In this document: one piece after another, positions 26,664 to 34,453 of the stretch
Numbering within the stretch: position 1 is the stretch's first letter
How the letters are laid out: every line of letters starts with the position of its first letter
DNA from: Bradyrhizobium sp. WSM3983
Lineage (GTDB): Bacteria > Pseudomonadota > Alphaproteobacteria > Rhizobiales > Xanthobacteraceae
Length of the DNA: 64,000 nt
Direction: 5' to 3'
Assembly (NCBI RefSeq): GCF_000473045.1
Contig: NZ_AXAY01000001.1
Location: 62,001 to 126,000, forward strand
Position numbers and translations under genes: made by a program
Notes under the pieces: model-generated
Database searches by the model: none
What the model was told of the DNA's origin: nothing
What the model saw: the letters and a program-made list of their open reading frames with translations, nothing else

Positions 26664-28493
26664 ATGCTTCCGCGTGGCGTTTGCTTGACGGCTGTTTTAG
26701 TCGGTGTCTCGATGCTGGCGACGAGCGTCGGCGCGTTCGCCCAAGGACCCGGCCACGGAAGGGCCGGACCACCCGGTCCCGCCGCAGCGCCGGCCGCCCG
26801 GCCAGCAGCACCACCGGCCATGGCCCGTCCGGCGGCACCGCCAGCCATGGCACGTCCCGCCGCACCGGCATTCCATCCCCCGGCCATGGCGCAGCGACCG
26901 GCCATGGCGCCACATCCGGCGCCGCATATCGCCTCACCACCGCCACCGCGCCCGACCCCACATTTCGCTGCCCCGCCGCCGCGGGCGGCTCCGCATGTGG
27001 CAGCGCCGCGGCCTGAATTCCACCCGGGGCCGGCAGCACCGCACCGCCCGGCCATGGCATCCGGGCCGATGCCGCACATCGCCGCCCCCTCGCACCCCAG
27101 CGCACCGCCGGCTGCGCGCGAGCAGCTGTCGCGGCGGGATCAGATCGAACAGCGCGCGCAACAGCGCCAGCAGCAAGTCCAGCAGCGGCAGCGCGACATG
27201 CTGTCGCGCCAGACGACGGAGCGCCAGACCCGCATCGATCGCTTGCAGCAGCGCGTGCAGCAACTCCAGTCGCAGAAACCGGAGGGCGCGCGGGCATTGC
27301 GCCAGCAGCAACGGACGTTGCAGACGCAGAACCGCCTGCTTCAGCGTGAGCAGCGTGCGCAGCAAAGCGACCTGACGCGCCAGCAGCGGCTTGGACTACA
27401 GGCTCCGGCCGGGCGCACGCCAGCTACTGCGGCGGCTGCGCAGGCCGCCGAGCGCGGGCGATTTGGCGAGCGCTTCCGCGAGCAGGCCCCTGCGCAAGTC
27501 CAAGCGGCGCTCACCACCCGCCAGAGCGGCTGGGCGCCCCGGCAGGCCTGGCGACACCGCCATCCCGCGGTGTTCGTGGCATGGCTAGGGCCCGTGTTCT
27601 GGCCCTACGCCTATTCCGACATTTTCGACTACACGTTCTGGTCCTATGCTTACGAGCCCGGCTATTGGGCGTACGCGTATGACGACTTCGTCGACACCGT
27701 GTTCTGGGGCAGTGACAGCCCCTATTCGGCCTATGCCAGCATCAACCCGTATGACTATCCGCAAGCCGGCGGCGGCTCCCGCGTGCGCCAGCGCGCCAGC
27801 GTGAGCCCGCAAACGCTACAGCAATTGTGCAGCACACCGGACAAGGGCGTCACCGCCTGGCCGCTTGCCGATATCGCGCAAGCGGTGCGGCCGACGCCGG
27901 AGCAACGCGCGCTGCTCGACGAGTTGAAGGCAGCGGCAGCCAAGGCTGCCGATGTGTTCAAGGACTCCTGCGCGGAGACCTATGCACTCACCCCACCTGG
28001 CCGCTTGCGGGCAATGGCGAACCGCATCAACGCGACGCTGGAAGCGGTCAAGATCGTGCGACCGGCACTGGAGAATTTCTACAACTCGCTCAGTGACGAG
28101 CAGCAGGCCCGCTTCAACGCGCTCGGCCCCAATGTCGGCGACCGCTCGCAGCAGCAGCAAGCCGGCGCCGAGAACTGCGGCGATCCGAAATCCGGCCTGA
28201 CCCAGTTGCCGATCCAAAGGATCGAGGCCGTGCTCCACCCCGCCGGCAAGCAGAAGGAGGCGCTCGACCGCCTCAGTGAAGCAACAGCCAAGGGCGTTGA
28301 AGGCCTCCAGGCGGCTTGCCCGAACGATATACCGCTGACGCCGGTCGGACGGCTCGAGGCGATGCAGCACCGGCTCGAGGCCATGCTGACGGCCGCCAAG
28401 CTGGTCGAGCCCGCGCTGGACGAGTTCTATGCCACGCTGAGCAGCGAGCAGAAGGCGCGCTTCAACACGCTGCAACAGGTCGCAGGCCCGTAG
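26664..28493 (+). CDS. Large secreted Pro/Ala/Gln-rich protein with two LTXXQ (Spy/CpxP-like) domains
   Basis: 609 residues. The signal peptide (to about residue 25, ending VGAFAQ) is followed by a Pro/Ala-rich stretch with repeated ARPAAPPAM (about 30-165), then a Gln/Arg-rich predicted coiled coil (about 165-265). An aromatic block full of YAY/FW/DY steps (about 312-370) precedes two tandem helical domains of about 115 residues. Each domain has an early Cys, LTPxGRLxAM and a final LSxEQxARFNxL. The last pattern is the LTXXQ motif of the Spy/CpxP periplasmic chaperone family. A role in envelope protein quality control is inferred. ATG 26664 is chosen because it gives the signal peptide and follows GGGAG. 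Confidence 0.85.
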   Translation: MLPRGVCLTAVLVGVSMLATSVGAFAQGPGHGRAGPPGPAAAPAARPAAPPAMARPAAPPAMARPAAPAFHPPAMAQRPAMAPHPAPHIASPPPPRPTPHFAAPPPRAAPHVAAPRPEFHPGPAAPHRPAMASGPMPHIAAPSHPSAPPAAREQLSRRDQIEQRAQQRQQQVQQRQRDMLSRQTTERQTRIDRLQQRVQQLQSQKPEGARALRQQQRTLQTQNRLLQREQRAQQSDLTRQQRLGLQAPAGRTPATAAAAQAAERGRFGERFREQAPAQVQAALTTRQSGWAPRQAWRHRHPAVFVAWLGPVFWPYAYSDIFDYTFWSYAYEPGYWAYAYDDFVDTVFWGSDSPYSAYASINPYDYPQAGGGSRVRQRASVSPQTLQQLCSTPDKGVTAWPLADIAQAVRPTPEQRALLDELKAAAAKAADVFKDSCAETYALTPPGRLRAMANRINATLEAVKIVRPALENFYNSLSDEQQARFNALGPNVGDRSQQQQAGAENCGDPKSGLTQLPIQRIEAVLHPAGKQKEALDRLSEATAKGVEGLQAACPNDIPLTPVGRLEAMQHRLEAMLTAAKLVEPALDEFYATLSSEQKARFNTLQQVAGP

Positions 28494-28650
28494 GGGCGGA
28501 GCCGCCTTCTCTCGTTGTAATTTGCGCCGCAGGCGAACGATGCGGGGCGCGCAATCGTCCTGCTTCACAGCTCGACGACACCATCTATATCCCCGCGGCT
28601 CTCTGTGAGAGTACAGCGGCACGGAACGCAACGACAGCTTGGTTCTGGCC

Positions 28651-28884
28651 TCACGCGGAAATCGTCTTCCGCTCAGCATCATTCGTGTTTGTGATCGGTT
28701 GAGGCTGCTCTATCTCATTCGAGCCAGCGGCGTTGCATTGTTGGAAGTGAGAAGACAACTCAAGATCGGCCAGATGATCCCAGTATTCTGCTTCTGCGAG
28801 CAGCTTCCATTTGTTCATGCTGTTGTAGGCGGCCTGTTGGCGGCACAGCGAACCCATCGCACGCAAGCGCTGCACTTTTTCCAC
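28651..28884 (-). CDS. Small conserved-type protein of unknown function (GTG start)
   Basis: 77 residues starting at GTG 28884, behind the near-perfect ribosome site GAAGGGAGG. The core RLRAMGSLCRQQAAYN, then WKLLAEAEYWDHLADLELSS and HFQQC, resembles a family of short rhizobial proteins with a CRQ...W..LAEAE.W.HLA..E pattern, recalled rather than checked. It has no signal peptide or membrane helix; it looks all-helical, with two cysteines. No function is known. A longer reading that starts upstream would lack a ribosome site. Confidence 0.6.
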   Translation of the reverse strand: MEKVQRLRAMGSLCRQQAAYNSMNKWKLLAEAEYWDHLADLELSSHFQQCNAAGSNEIEQPQPITNTNDAERKTISA

Positions 28885-29360
28885 TGCGAACCTCCCTTCG
28901 CGCTTGCTTGTCTGCAAGCGCATTTGTGTTGTCGCAGCTTCGCAGATCGGATTGAAGACTGATAGCCCGGAGTTTGACGGTAAATCGATGATAGCGCAAT
29001 CGTCTGACTTTTCAGTAGGACCCGGCAATTTGACCCGATCACAACAATGGCCCGGACGATTGCACGTCGGGGCCATTTCAAGATCAACAGGCATAGGTAG
29101 ATCCGCCGTGCCTGCTGATCATTGATGCCAATGATCACCACATCCAATCTGGCACAGGCTGCGGCGAGGCTGCAGCGTCGGGACGATGACATTCTGCCAG
29201 AAAGCTGATGGCAGTCCACCTCATCATTGGTGTACTCCAACCGGCTCGCTGAACCTCCAGTGTTCTGGCCCGCAATGGGTCGCAAGCTGACAATCCTCAT
29301 CCAAGTCTGGACATCGGCTTTGGGGCCAGTTGCTGAAGTGAGCCACCCGAATGTCGGTTT
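28885..29360. other. 476 bases with no recognisable gene
   Basis: This spacer lies between the small protein gene and the 3' end of the TPR regulator. It is more AT-rich than the surrounding backbone. Short open frames occur on both strands but none has a ribosome site, a family motif or consistent codon bias. No hairpin with T-run was found. It probably contains decayed sequence of the inserted segment. Confidence 0.5.
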
Positions 29361-30938
29361 TCATTCCGGCAGTCCAGCCTGGCGCAATCCCTCCTCGTAT
29401 CGGGAAACGTTCTCGGCCTTTTGATAAGGCCCCAACCCGTCTTTCAAATTGGAAAGGACCAGCGTGGGATTTAGCTCTCGCAGCCTCGCCAATAAATGCC
29501 GGGCTTGCTCCATATGTCCAGCCATCGCGTTGCTTGCGGCAGCGATGCGCAGCGCAGGTTGGAAGTTTGGATTGTCCTGCAATGCCATTGCCGCCCAGCC
29601 TGCCGCTTCTTCGTAGCGGCCGGCAAAGAAATATGCATGCGCGACGCCGCTTCGCATTCCGCCCATCCGTGGATCTAGGGGATCCAGGCGCATAGCACGC
29701 GCGAAGCGTTCGATTGCAGCTTCGGGCTCTCCGAGCCAACTTTTCACCCATCCGCCGAAACGCCACGCCTCCGCCAGATTGGAATTCAGCACAAGCGCCC
29801 GCTCCATTAAGTCGGCGGCTGCGCCGAGATCGTGAACGACAAACGCTAAGGCCCATCCGCTCGCGGCGAGCGCGATCGCATCGTCTCTGCCCAGTTCGAT
29901 CGCTTTCCGAGTGAGCCGCACAACCTCGGCTATCTCGTTCGGAGTTACTACGATCCAAGCATCAGCCTTTAGGCGGGCGAAGCAGGAGGCGGCACGCCCG
30001 TAAGCACATGCGAAGTCTGGATCAAGCTCGATTGCACGATAGAACAGGCGTAGCGCCTCTTCGTTCGCTCGCTGGCTGGAAAACTGGTACAGCTTGGTCA
30101 TGCCGCGCAAATAGAAGGCGTAAGCATCCAGACTCTCTGTCGGTCTACGCTTGGTGTGCTCGATCTCTGCCTTTTCCACGGCCGGTGCAATGGCGGCGAC
30201 AACGCTCTCTGTCACTCGATCCTGCAAATCAAATATGTCGCCAAGCCCACCATCGATTCGGTTCGCCCCAAGATGTCCCCCGGTTGCAGTATCGATGAGC
30301 TGTGCCGTGATCCGAATGCGGTTTGCTGCTTTGCGGACGCTTCCTTCTAGAACATAGCGCACCCTAAGCTCACGCCCGACCTGCTTCACATCGACTGCGC
30401 GCCCCTTGTAAGTGAAGCTGGAATTCCGAGCAATGACGACCAAAGCCTTGAAGTGAGATAGCGCCGTTATGATGTCTTCGACCATTCCGTCAGCAAGATA
30501 TCCCTGCTCCGGATCGGCGCTCAGGTTGACGAAGGGGAGAACCGCAATTGAAGGCTTATCAGGTAGCCTGAGAGCCGGCTGAGGCGGTTCTATCGGGCGA
30601 CCGGCGATGGTTGGATCTGCGTCCCCCTGCGCCTCCTGCACGCGTCCGATGAAGCGGTAGCCCTTGCGCGGCAGTGTCTTGATGAGACGCTGCTCATCGC
30701 CCGAATCGCCGATCGCGTTCCGAGCCACATTCAGCCGGGTCGTCAGCGCGGCGTCAGATACGACACGGCCGTTCCAGACCGCCTTGATAATCTCTTCCTT
30801 GCTGAGGACGCGTTCCCTGTTGCAAATCAAGTAGTCGAGCAGATCGAATACTCGTGGCGCGACGGAAACTATGTTCGTCCCGCGGTGCAGTTCGCGCCGT
30901 TCAGCGTCAAATACGAACTCATCGAAGAAATAGCGCAA
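29361..30938 (-). CDS. Winged-helix DNA-binding protein with TPR repeats (CadC/adenylate-cyclase-associated type)
   Basis: About 525 residues. The N-terminal OmpR-type winged helix (about 10-100) has LHRGTNIVSVAPRVFDLLDY and a recognition region ending LIKTLPRKGYRFIGRV. It is followed by a TolB-like alpha/beta domain (SIAVLPFVNLSADPEQGYLA, VRYVLEGSVRK) and at least five tetratricopeptide repeats (about 280-500). The family typically opens MRYxFxEYxFD, which favours TTG at 30938; an alternative TTG lies at 31001. No ATG is available in frame. There is no receiver or membrane helix. It is divergent from the Bug-type gene and is the obvious candidate regulator for it. Confidence 0.82.
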   Translation of the reverse strand: MRYFFDEFVFDAERRELHRGTNIVSVAPRVFDLLDYLICNRERVLSKEEIIKAVWNGRVVSDAALTTRLNVARNAIGDSGDEQRLIKTLPRKGYRFIGRVQEAQGDADPTIAGRPIEPPQPALRLPDKPSIAVLPFVNLSADPEQGYLADGMVEDIITALSHFKALVVIARNSSFTYKGRAVDVKQVGRELRVRYVLEGSVRKAANRIRITAQLIDTATGGHLGANRIDGGLGDIFDLQDRVTESVVAAIAPAVEKAEIEHTKRRPTESLDAYAFYLRGMTKLYQFSSQRANEEALRLFYRAIELDPDFACAYGRAASCFARLKADAWIVVTPNEIAEVVRLTRKAIELGRDDAIALAASGWALAFVVHDLGAAADLMERALVLNSNLAEAWRFGGWVKSWLGEPEAAIERFARAMRLDPLDPRMGGMRSGVAHAYFFAGRYEEAAGWAAMALQDNPNFQPALRIAAASNAMAGHMEQARHLLARLRELNPTLVLSNLKDGLGPYQKAENVSRYEEGLRQAGLPE

Positions 30939-31098
30939 GCTGCCATGACCTGGGTTACGTGCGACGGTGCTGGTGCCGAAAGATAAGCCATCAGTGAGCA
31001 AATAGTAAGCCGGAGGTTAAGCGCGTACGGACATGGCCTGGTACGGTCTTCGCGTGAAGGTTCAGATCGTTGCACACAGTTCGCTGAAGGAGGATACC

Positions 31099-32076
31099 AT
31101 GAGCATTTCCAGTCGCTCCGCCGCTGTCATTGGTATCCTCCTGGGCGTCGTCCTTTCCTGGAGTTCTGCTGTCGTTGCCGGCGACTGGCCGCATCGGACT
31201 GTCCGGCTGGTCGCACCCGTCCCGGCGGGGACCGCACCAGATTTCAGCGCGCGGCTCTTTGCCGAGCGACTTTCCCAACGCTGGGGACAGCCCGTGATCG
31301 TGGAAAATCGGCCGGGAGCCGATGGGATGATTGGAGTCTCCGCCTTTCTCGGCACCGACGACGATCATACCCTGCTTTATGCAATCTCTGCCGTAGTGAC
31401 CGTCCATCCGATCACGCAACAGAAGCTTCCCTATGATCCCGTTCGTGAGCTGGTCCCGATTTCCCCGACGTCAGACGTTGTCCTTGCAATAGCAGCCAGT
31501 GAAAAAAATTCGATCCGGTCTCTCGACGGCTTGGTTAAAACGGTGCGTACCGAACCGGGCAAGCTGAACTGGGCCAGTTCGCCTGGCCTTCCTCCCTTCG
31601 TTGTAGGAGGGTTCTTGAAAAATTCGAAACTGGATCTCGCTTTAGTCTCCTATCGGGACATTGCTCCTGTTCTCCAGGATCTTGGCGAAGGCCGCATAGA
31701 TGTATACGTCGGCTCGCTTGGCGTCATCATGCCGCAGGTGCAGGCAGGCAGAGCGCGGCTCCTCGCCGTTGCGAGCGGCGTTCGCGTGCCGCTTGTTCCT
31801 GATGTGCCGACCGTAACCGAAGCCGGATATCCCGAGCTTCGAATGGACGGCGTGGTGGGATTTTTCGGCAAGCGGGGAATGCCGGACGCGTTACGTGACC
31901 GGATTGCATCTGACGTCAGCGCCGTCGCAAGCGATCCTGCCATTTGCGAAAAACTGGCCGCCGTTGGACAGGCCGCCCGTCCAGGCACCGCGGCCGAGTT
32001 CGCGGCCTTGCTGGATCAATACCGTCGGCGCCTTGCTGATCTCGCGAAAACAATCGAATTCAAAGCGCCCCAGTGA
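31099..32076 (+). CDS. Tripartite tricarboxylate transporter-type substrate-binding protein (Bug family)
   Basis: 325 residues with a signal peptide (about residues 1-27, SWSSAVVAGDWP at the junction). The family pattern is WPHRTVRLVAPVPAGTAPD, then QPVIVENRPGADGMIG, and a C-terminal DALRDRIASDVSAV and EFAALLDQYRRRL. Bug proteins bind carboxylates and usually serve TctAB permeases, but no tctA or tctB is adjacent, as is common for orphan Bug genes. ATG 31099 is chosen for the GAAGGAGG seven bases upstream. The methyltransferase gene follows after 19 bases. Confidence 0.88.
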   Translation: MSISSRSAAVIGILLGVVLSWSSAVVAGDWPHRTVRLVAPVPAGTAPDFSARLFAERLSQRWGQPVIVENRPGADGMIGVSAFLGTDDDHTLLYAISAVVTVHPITQQKLPYDPVRELVPISPTSDVVLAIAASEKNSIRSLDGLVKTVRTEPGKLNWASSPGLPPFVVGGFLKNSKLDLALVSYRDIAPVLQDLGEGRIDVYVGSLGVIMPQVQAGRARLLAVASGVRVPLVPDVPTVTEAGYPELRMDGVVGFFGKRGMPDALRDRIASDVSAVASDPAICEKLAAVGQAARPGTAAEFAALLDQYRRRLADLAKTIEFKAPQ

Positions 32077-32095
32077 AGGAGCGGAGGCCCGTCAA

Positions 32096-33100
32096 GTGAC
32101 ATCCGACCCCCGACTGACCCTGCTGAGCCTGATCAATGGTTTTCAGATCACGCAGGCGATCCGTGTCGCCTCGATCCTACGTGTAGCTGACCATCTGAAT
32201 GACGGAACTCGCTCAGTCGGCGAACTCGCGGGGCTGACGAAAAGCCATCCCGATACGCTGTACCGGCTGTTGCGCGCGCTCGCTGCGGTCGGTGTTTTCC
32301 AGGAAGAAGAAGGCCGAAAGTTCGCGCTGACTCCCATGGGTGATTGTTTGCGCGCGGACTCCGCGACGCCGCTCGGGGCGTGGGCGGAAGTCGTCGGAAG
32401 TCCTTATTTTTGGCGGGCTTGGGGCCATCTGTTGCACAGCGTCCAGACCGGCGAGAACGCATTTAAAAATCTGAATGGCAAGGACGTCTGGCAATTTCGC
32501 GCCGAGCATCCCGAACACGGCGCAACGTTCGATCGGGCGATGACACAACTTTCACGCGGCAGCGCCGAGGCGGTGATCCGCGCCTATGATTTCTCCGCGT
32601 TTCTCCACATCGTAGACGTGGGCGGCGGGCAGGGCCTGATGTTGGCCGCGATCCTGCGCGCTCACCCTCATTTGCGCGGCACGCTGTTCGACCAGCCGGA
32701 CGTCGTAACGGCAGCAACGGCCGTTTTGGCGGAACGCGGCGTCATCGACCGGTGCGATATCGTGGGCGGAAGCTTCTTCGAAACGGTGCCTGAAGGTTTC
32801 GATGCTTATCTAATGCGGGCGGTAATTCACGATTGGGAAGACGACGAAGCCATCGCTATGCTGAAAGTATGCCGGCGCGCGGTGGGGGAAACTGCAAAAT
32901 TGCTTCTCATCGAACGGCTCGTCGCGCCCCCAAATGAAATGCCGGCAGCCAAGTTCAGCGATCTGAATATGCTGGTCTCGCCGGGCGGGCGAGAGCGAAC
33001 GCGCGAGGAATTTTCAGACCTCTTTGCCAAGTCCGGTTTCGAGTTGACGCTCGTTTTTCCGGCGGGCATCCACAATGTGATTGAAGCTCGACCGCGCTAA
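32096..33100 (+). CDS. SAM-dependent O-methyltransferase (family 2, hydroxyneurosporene/ASMT-like)
   Basis: 334 residues from GTG 32096, behind AAGGAGCGGAGG. The N-terminal winged-helix dimerisation domain (about 10-100: GFQITQAIRVASILRVADHL) is followed by a Rossmann methyltransferase domain with IVDVGGGQGLMLAAILRAHP (SAM loop), LFDQPDVV, and the catalytic His in RAVIHDWEDDEA. This is the plant/bacterial O-methyltransferase type acting on small phenolic or polyketide hydroxyls. The substrate is unknown. A small-molecule methyltransferase beside a binding protein without its permease is an unusual pair. Confidence 0.88.
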   Translation: MTSDPRLTLLSLINGFQITQAIRVASILRVADHLNDGTRSVGELAGLTKSHPDTLYRLLRALAAVGVFQEEEGRKFALTPMGDCLRADSATPLGAWAEVVGSPYFWRAWGHLLHSVQTGENAFKNLNGKDVWQFRAEHPEHGATFDRAMTQLSRGSAEAVIRAYDFSAFLHIVDVGGGQGLMLAAILRAHPHLRGTLFDQPDVVTAATAVLAERGVIDRCDIVGGSFFETVPEGFDAYLMRAVIHDWEDDEAIAMLKVCRRAVGETAKLLLIERLVAPPNEMPAAKFSDLNMLVSPGGRERTREEFSDLFAKSGFELTLVFPAGIHNVIEARPR

Positions 33101-33319
33101 GCCTCGCGGATTATCGCCCATCCCGTATCGGGGAAGAACACCTGGAAACTGGAGTTTCGTATCCCGCTTTTGAGAATCTCGGACGTCCGCTATGGGGTCA
33201 TTCGCGACCGGGTCGAGCCAGCAGCAAGTCCGAGCAGCGTCCGTTCTGCCGCCGAAAGCGGAAGTAAAATTCATAACATTAAAGCGCGATGGAGTTAGGT
33301 TCGATCGGCTGTCCGAGGT

Positions 33320-33429
33320 CACCTCTCCCCAGCGGGGAGAGGTCGGATTGCGCCTAGCGATGTGAAGCATCGTCCAGAGCAATCCGGGTGGGGGGCCGCA
33401 GCACTCAGTGAGACTGTACCCCCTCACCC
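33320..33429. repeat. Truncated copy of the CACCTCTCCCC intergenic palindromic repeat
   Basis: It starts CACCTCTCCCCAGCGGGGAG and continues GGTCGGATTGCG with a late CCCCTCACCCG, matching the left and middle parts of the complete copy at 49460-49591. The expected closing arm (CCTCTCCCC...GGGGAGAGG) is absent, so this copy is broken. It lies in the 490-base gap after the methyltransferase, which holds no recognisable gene apart from this repeat and the LTXXQ-gene fragment. Confidence 0.7.
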
Positions 33430-33479
33430 GAACTCTCGACTCGCACCGATTCAACCAAATCTCATCGCATTGGGACCTT

Positions 33480-33577
33480 GCTGACAGCCGCCAGGCTGGT
33501 CGAGCGCCCTGGACAAGGTCTATGCACGCTGAGCAGCGAGGAGAAGGCGCATGCGGCAGCAAGTCGCGAGCCCGTAG
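33480..33577 (+). pseudogene. Degraded duplicate of the 3' end of the LTXXQ-domain gene
   Basis: Bases 33480-33577 align with 28385-28494, the last ~110 bases of the LTXXQ gene. Shared blocks include CTGGTCGAGC, CACGCTGAGCAGCGAG, GAAGGCGC and the terminal CCCGTAG containing the stop codon. Several substitutions and small deletions break the frame (LTAARLVE and TLSSEEKAH are still readable). It ends 12 bases before the stop of the isomerase gene. It is the right-hand flank of the AT-richer segment 28.5-33.5 kb. Confidence 0.72.
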
Positions 33578-33589
33578 GATCCGCACTCT

Positions 33590-34453
33590 CTACACCACCG
33601 TCTTGTGCCGTTCGATGCAGGTGCGCAGCACCTCGTCCATCGGCTTGCCCCACCAATCATTCGAAAAAATCTCGATCTCCGAATAGCCGGCAAAACCCTG
33701 CGACTCGACGGCGGCGCGCACCGATTTGATGTCGATGACGCCGTCGCCCATCATGCCGCGGTCGTTGAGGATGTCCCTGGTCGGCACCAGCCAGTCGCAG
33801 ACGTGGAAGGCCAGTAGCCGATCCTTGCCGGCGCGCGCGATCTGTCCCATCAGCTCCGGATCCCACCAGATGTGATAGACGTCGAGCGCGACGCCGAGCA
33901 TGCCGCTGCGGCCGGGGTCAAGCCGATCGCAGATGTCGAGCGCCTGCTTTGTCGTGTTCACGCAGGCGCGGTCCGCCGCGTAGGCCGGATGCAAGGGCTC
34001 GATCGCCAGCGGCAGCTTTGCCTGCCTGGCATACTCGAGCATGTCGGCCAGCGCTTCCTCGACCTGCCCGCGCGCCGCGACGATATCCTTCGACGCCTCG
34101 CTGCCCGGCCGCGAATATTGCGGCAAGCCGCCGACGACGAGTACGATGCAGGGTGCGCCGAGCGCCTTGGCTTCGTCGACGCAGCGCCGGTTGTCGTCGC
34201 GTACCTCGGTGCGGCGCTCCGCGTCCGAGGTGAACATGCCGCCACGGCAATAGCCCGAGAGCTCAAGCCCCGCATCGCGCACGGCGCGCACGGCGCGGTC
34301 GAGACCGACGGAAGCGACCTGGTCGCGCCAGGGATCGATGGCACGGATGTCATGCTGCGCACAGGCATCGATGATCTGAACGAGGTCACCCTGCTTGCGG
34401 ACTGTCGCCGTGTTCAGCGACAGCCAGCGATGGTCGGACGAGAAATCGCGCAT
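33590..34453 (-). CDS. Sugar phosphate isomerase/epimerase-type TIM barrel protein
   Basis: 287 residues of the AP-endonuclease-2-like TIM-barrel superfamily (xylose-isomerase-like). Conserved metal-ligand regions are visible: LPLAIEPLHP (Glu), LGVALDVYHIWWDP (Asp/His), LLAFHVCDWLVPT (His) and YSEIEIFSNDWW (Glu). This family includes hexose/pentose epimerases, inosose dehydratase and inosose isomerase. It is the last gene of a four-gene minus-strand cluster; its ATG overlaps the preceding stop by one base (TGATG). The sugar is unknown. Confidence 0.85.
   Translation of the reverse strand: MRDFSSDHRWLSLNTATVRKQGDLVQIIDACAQHDIRAIDPWRDQVASVGLDRAVRAVRDAGLELSGYCRGGMFTSDAERRTEVRDDNRRCVDEAKALGAPCIVLVVGGLPQYSRPGSEASKDIVAARGQVEEALADMLEYARQAKLPLAIEPLHPAYAADRACVNTTKQALDICDRLDPGRSGMLGVALDVYHIWWDPELMGQIARAGKDRLLAFHVCDWLVPTRDILNDRGMMGDGVIDIKSVRAAVESQGFAGYSEIEIFSNDWWGKPMDEVLRTCIERHKTVV

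Noticed and set aside
26780..27080. Tandem-repeat array in the LTXXQ gene as a separate DNA element
   Set aside because: The repeats stay in frame and encode the Pro/Ala-rich region of the protein, so they are protein low complexity, not a mobile or CRISPR repeat.
33101..33319. Possible continuation of the methyltransferase operon
   Set aside because: No open frame with ribosome site or motif was found; the sequence looks decayed.
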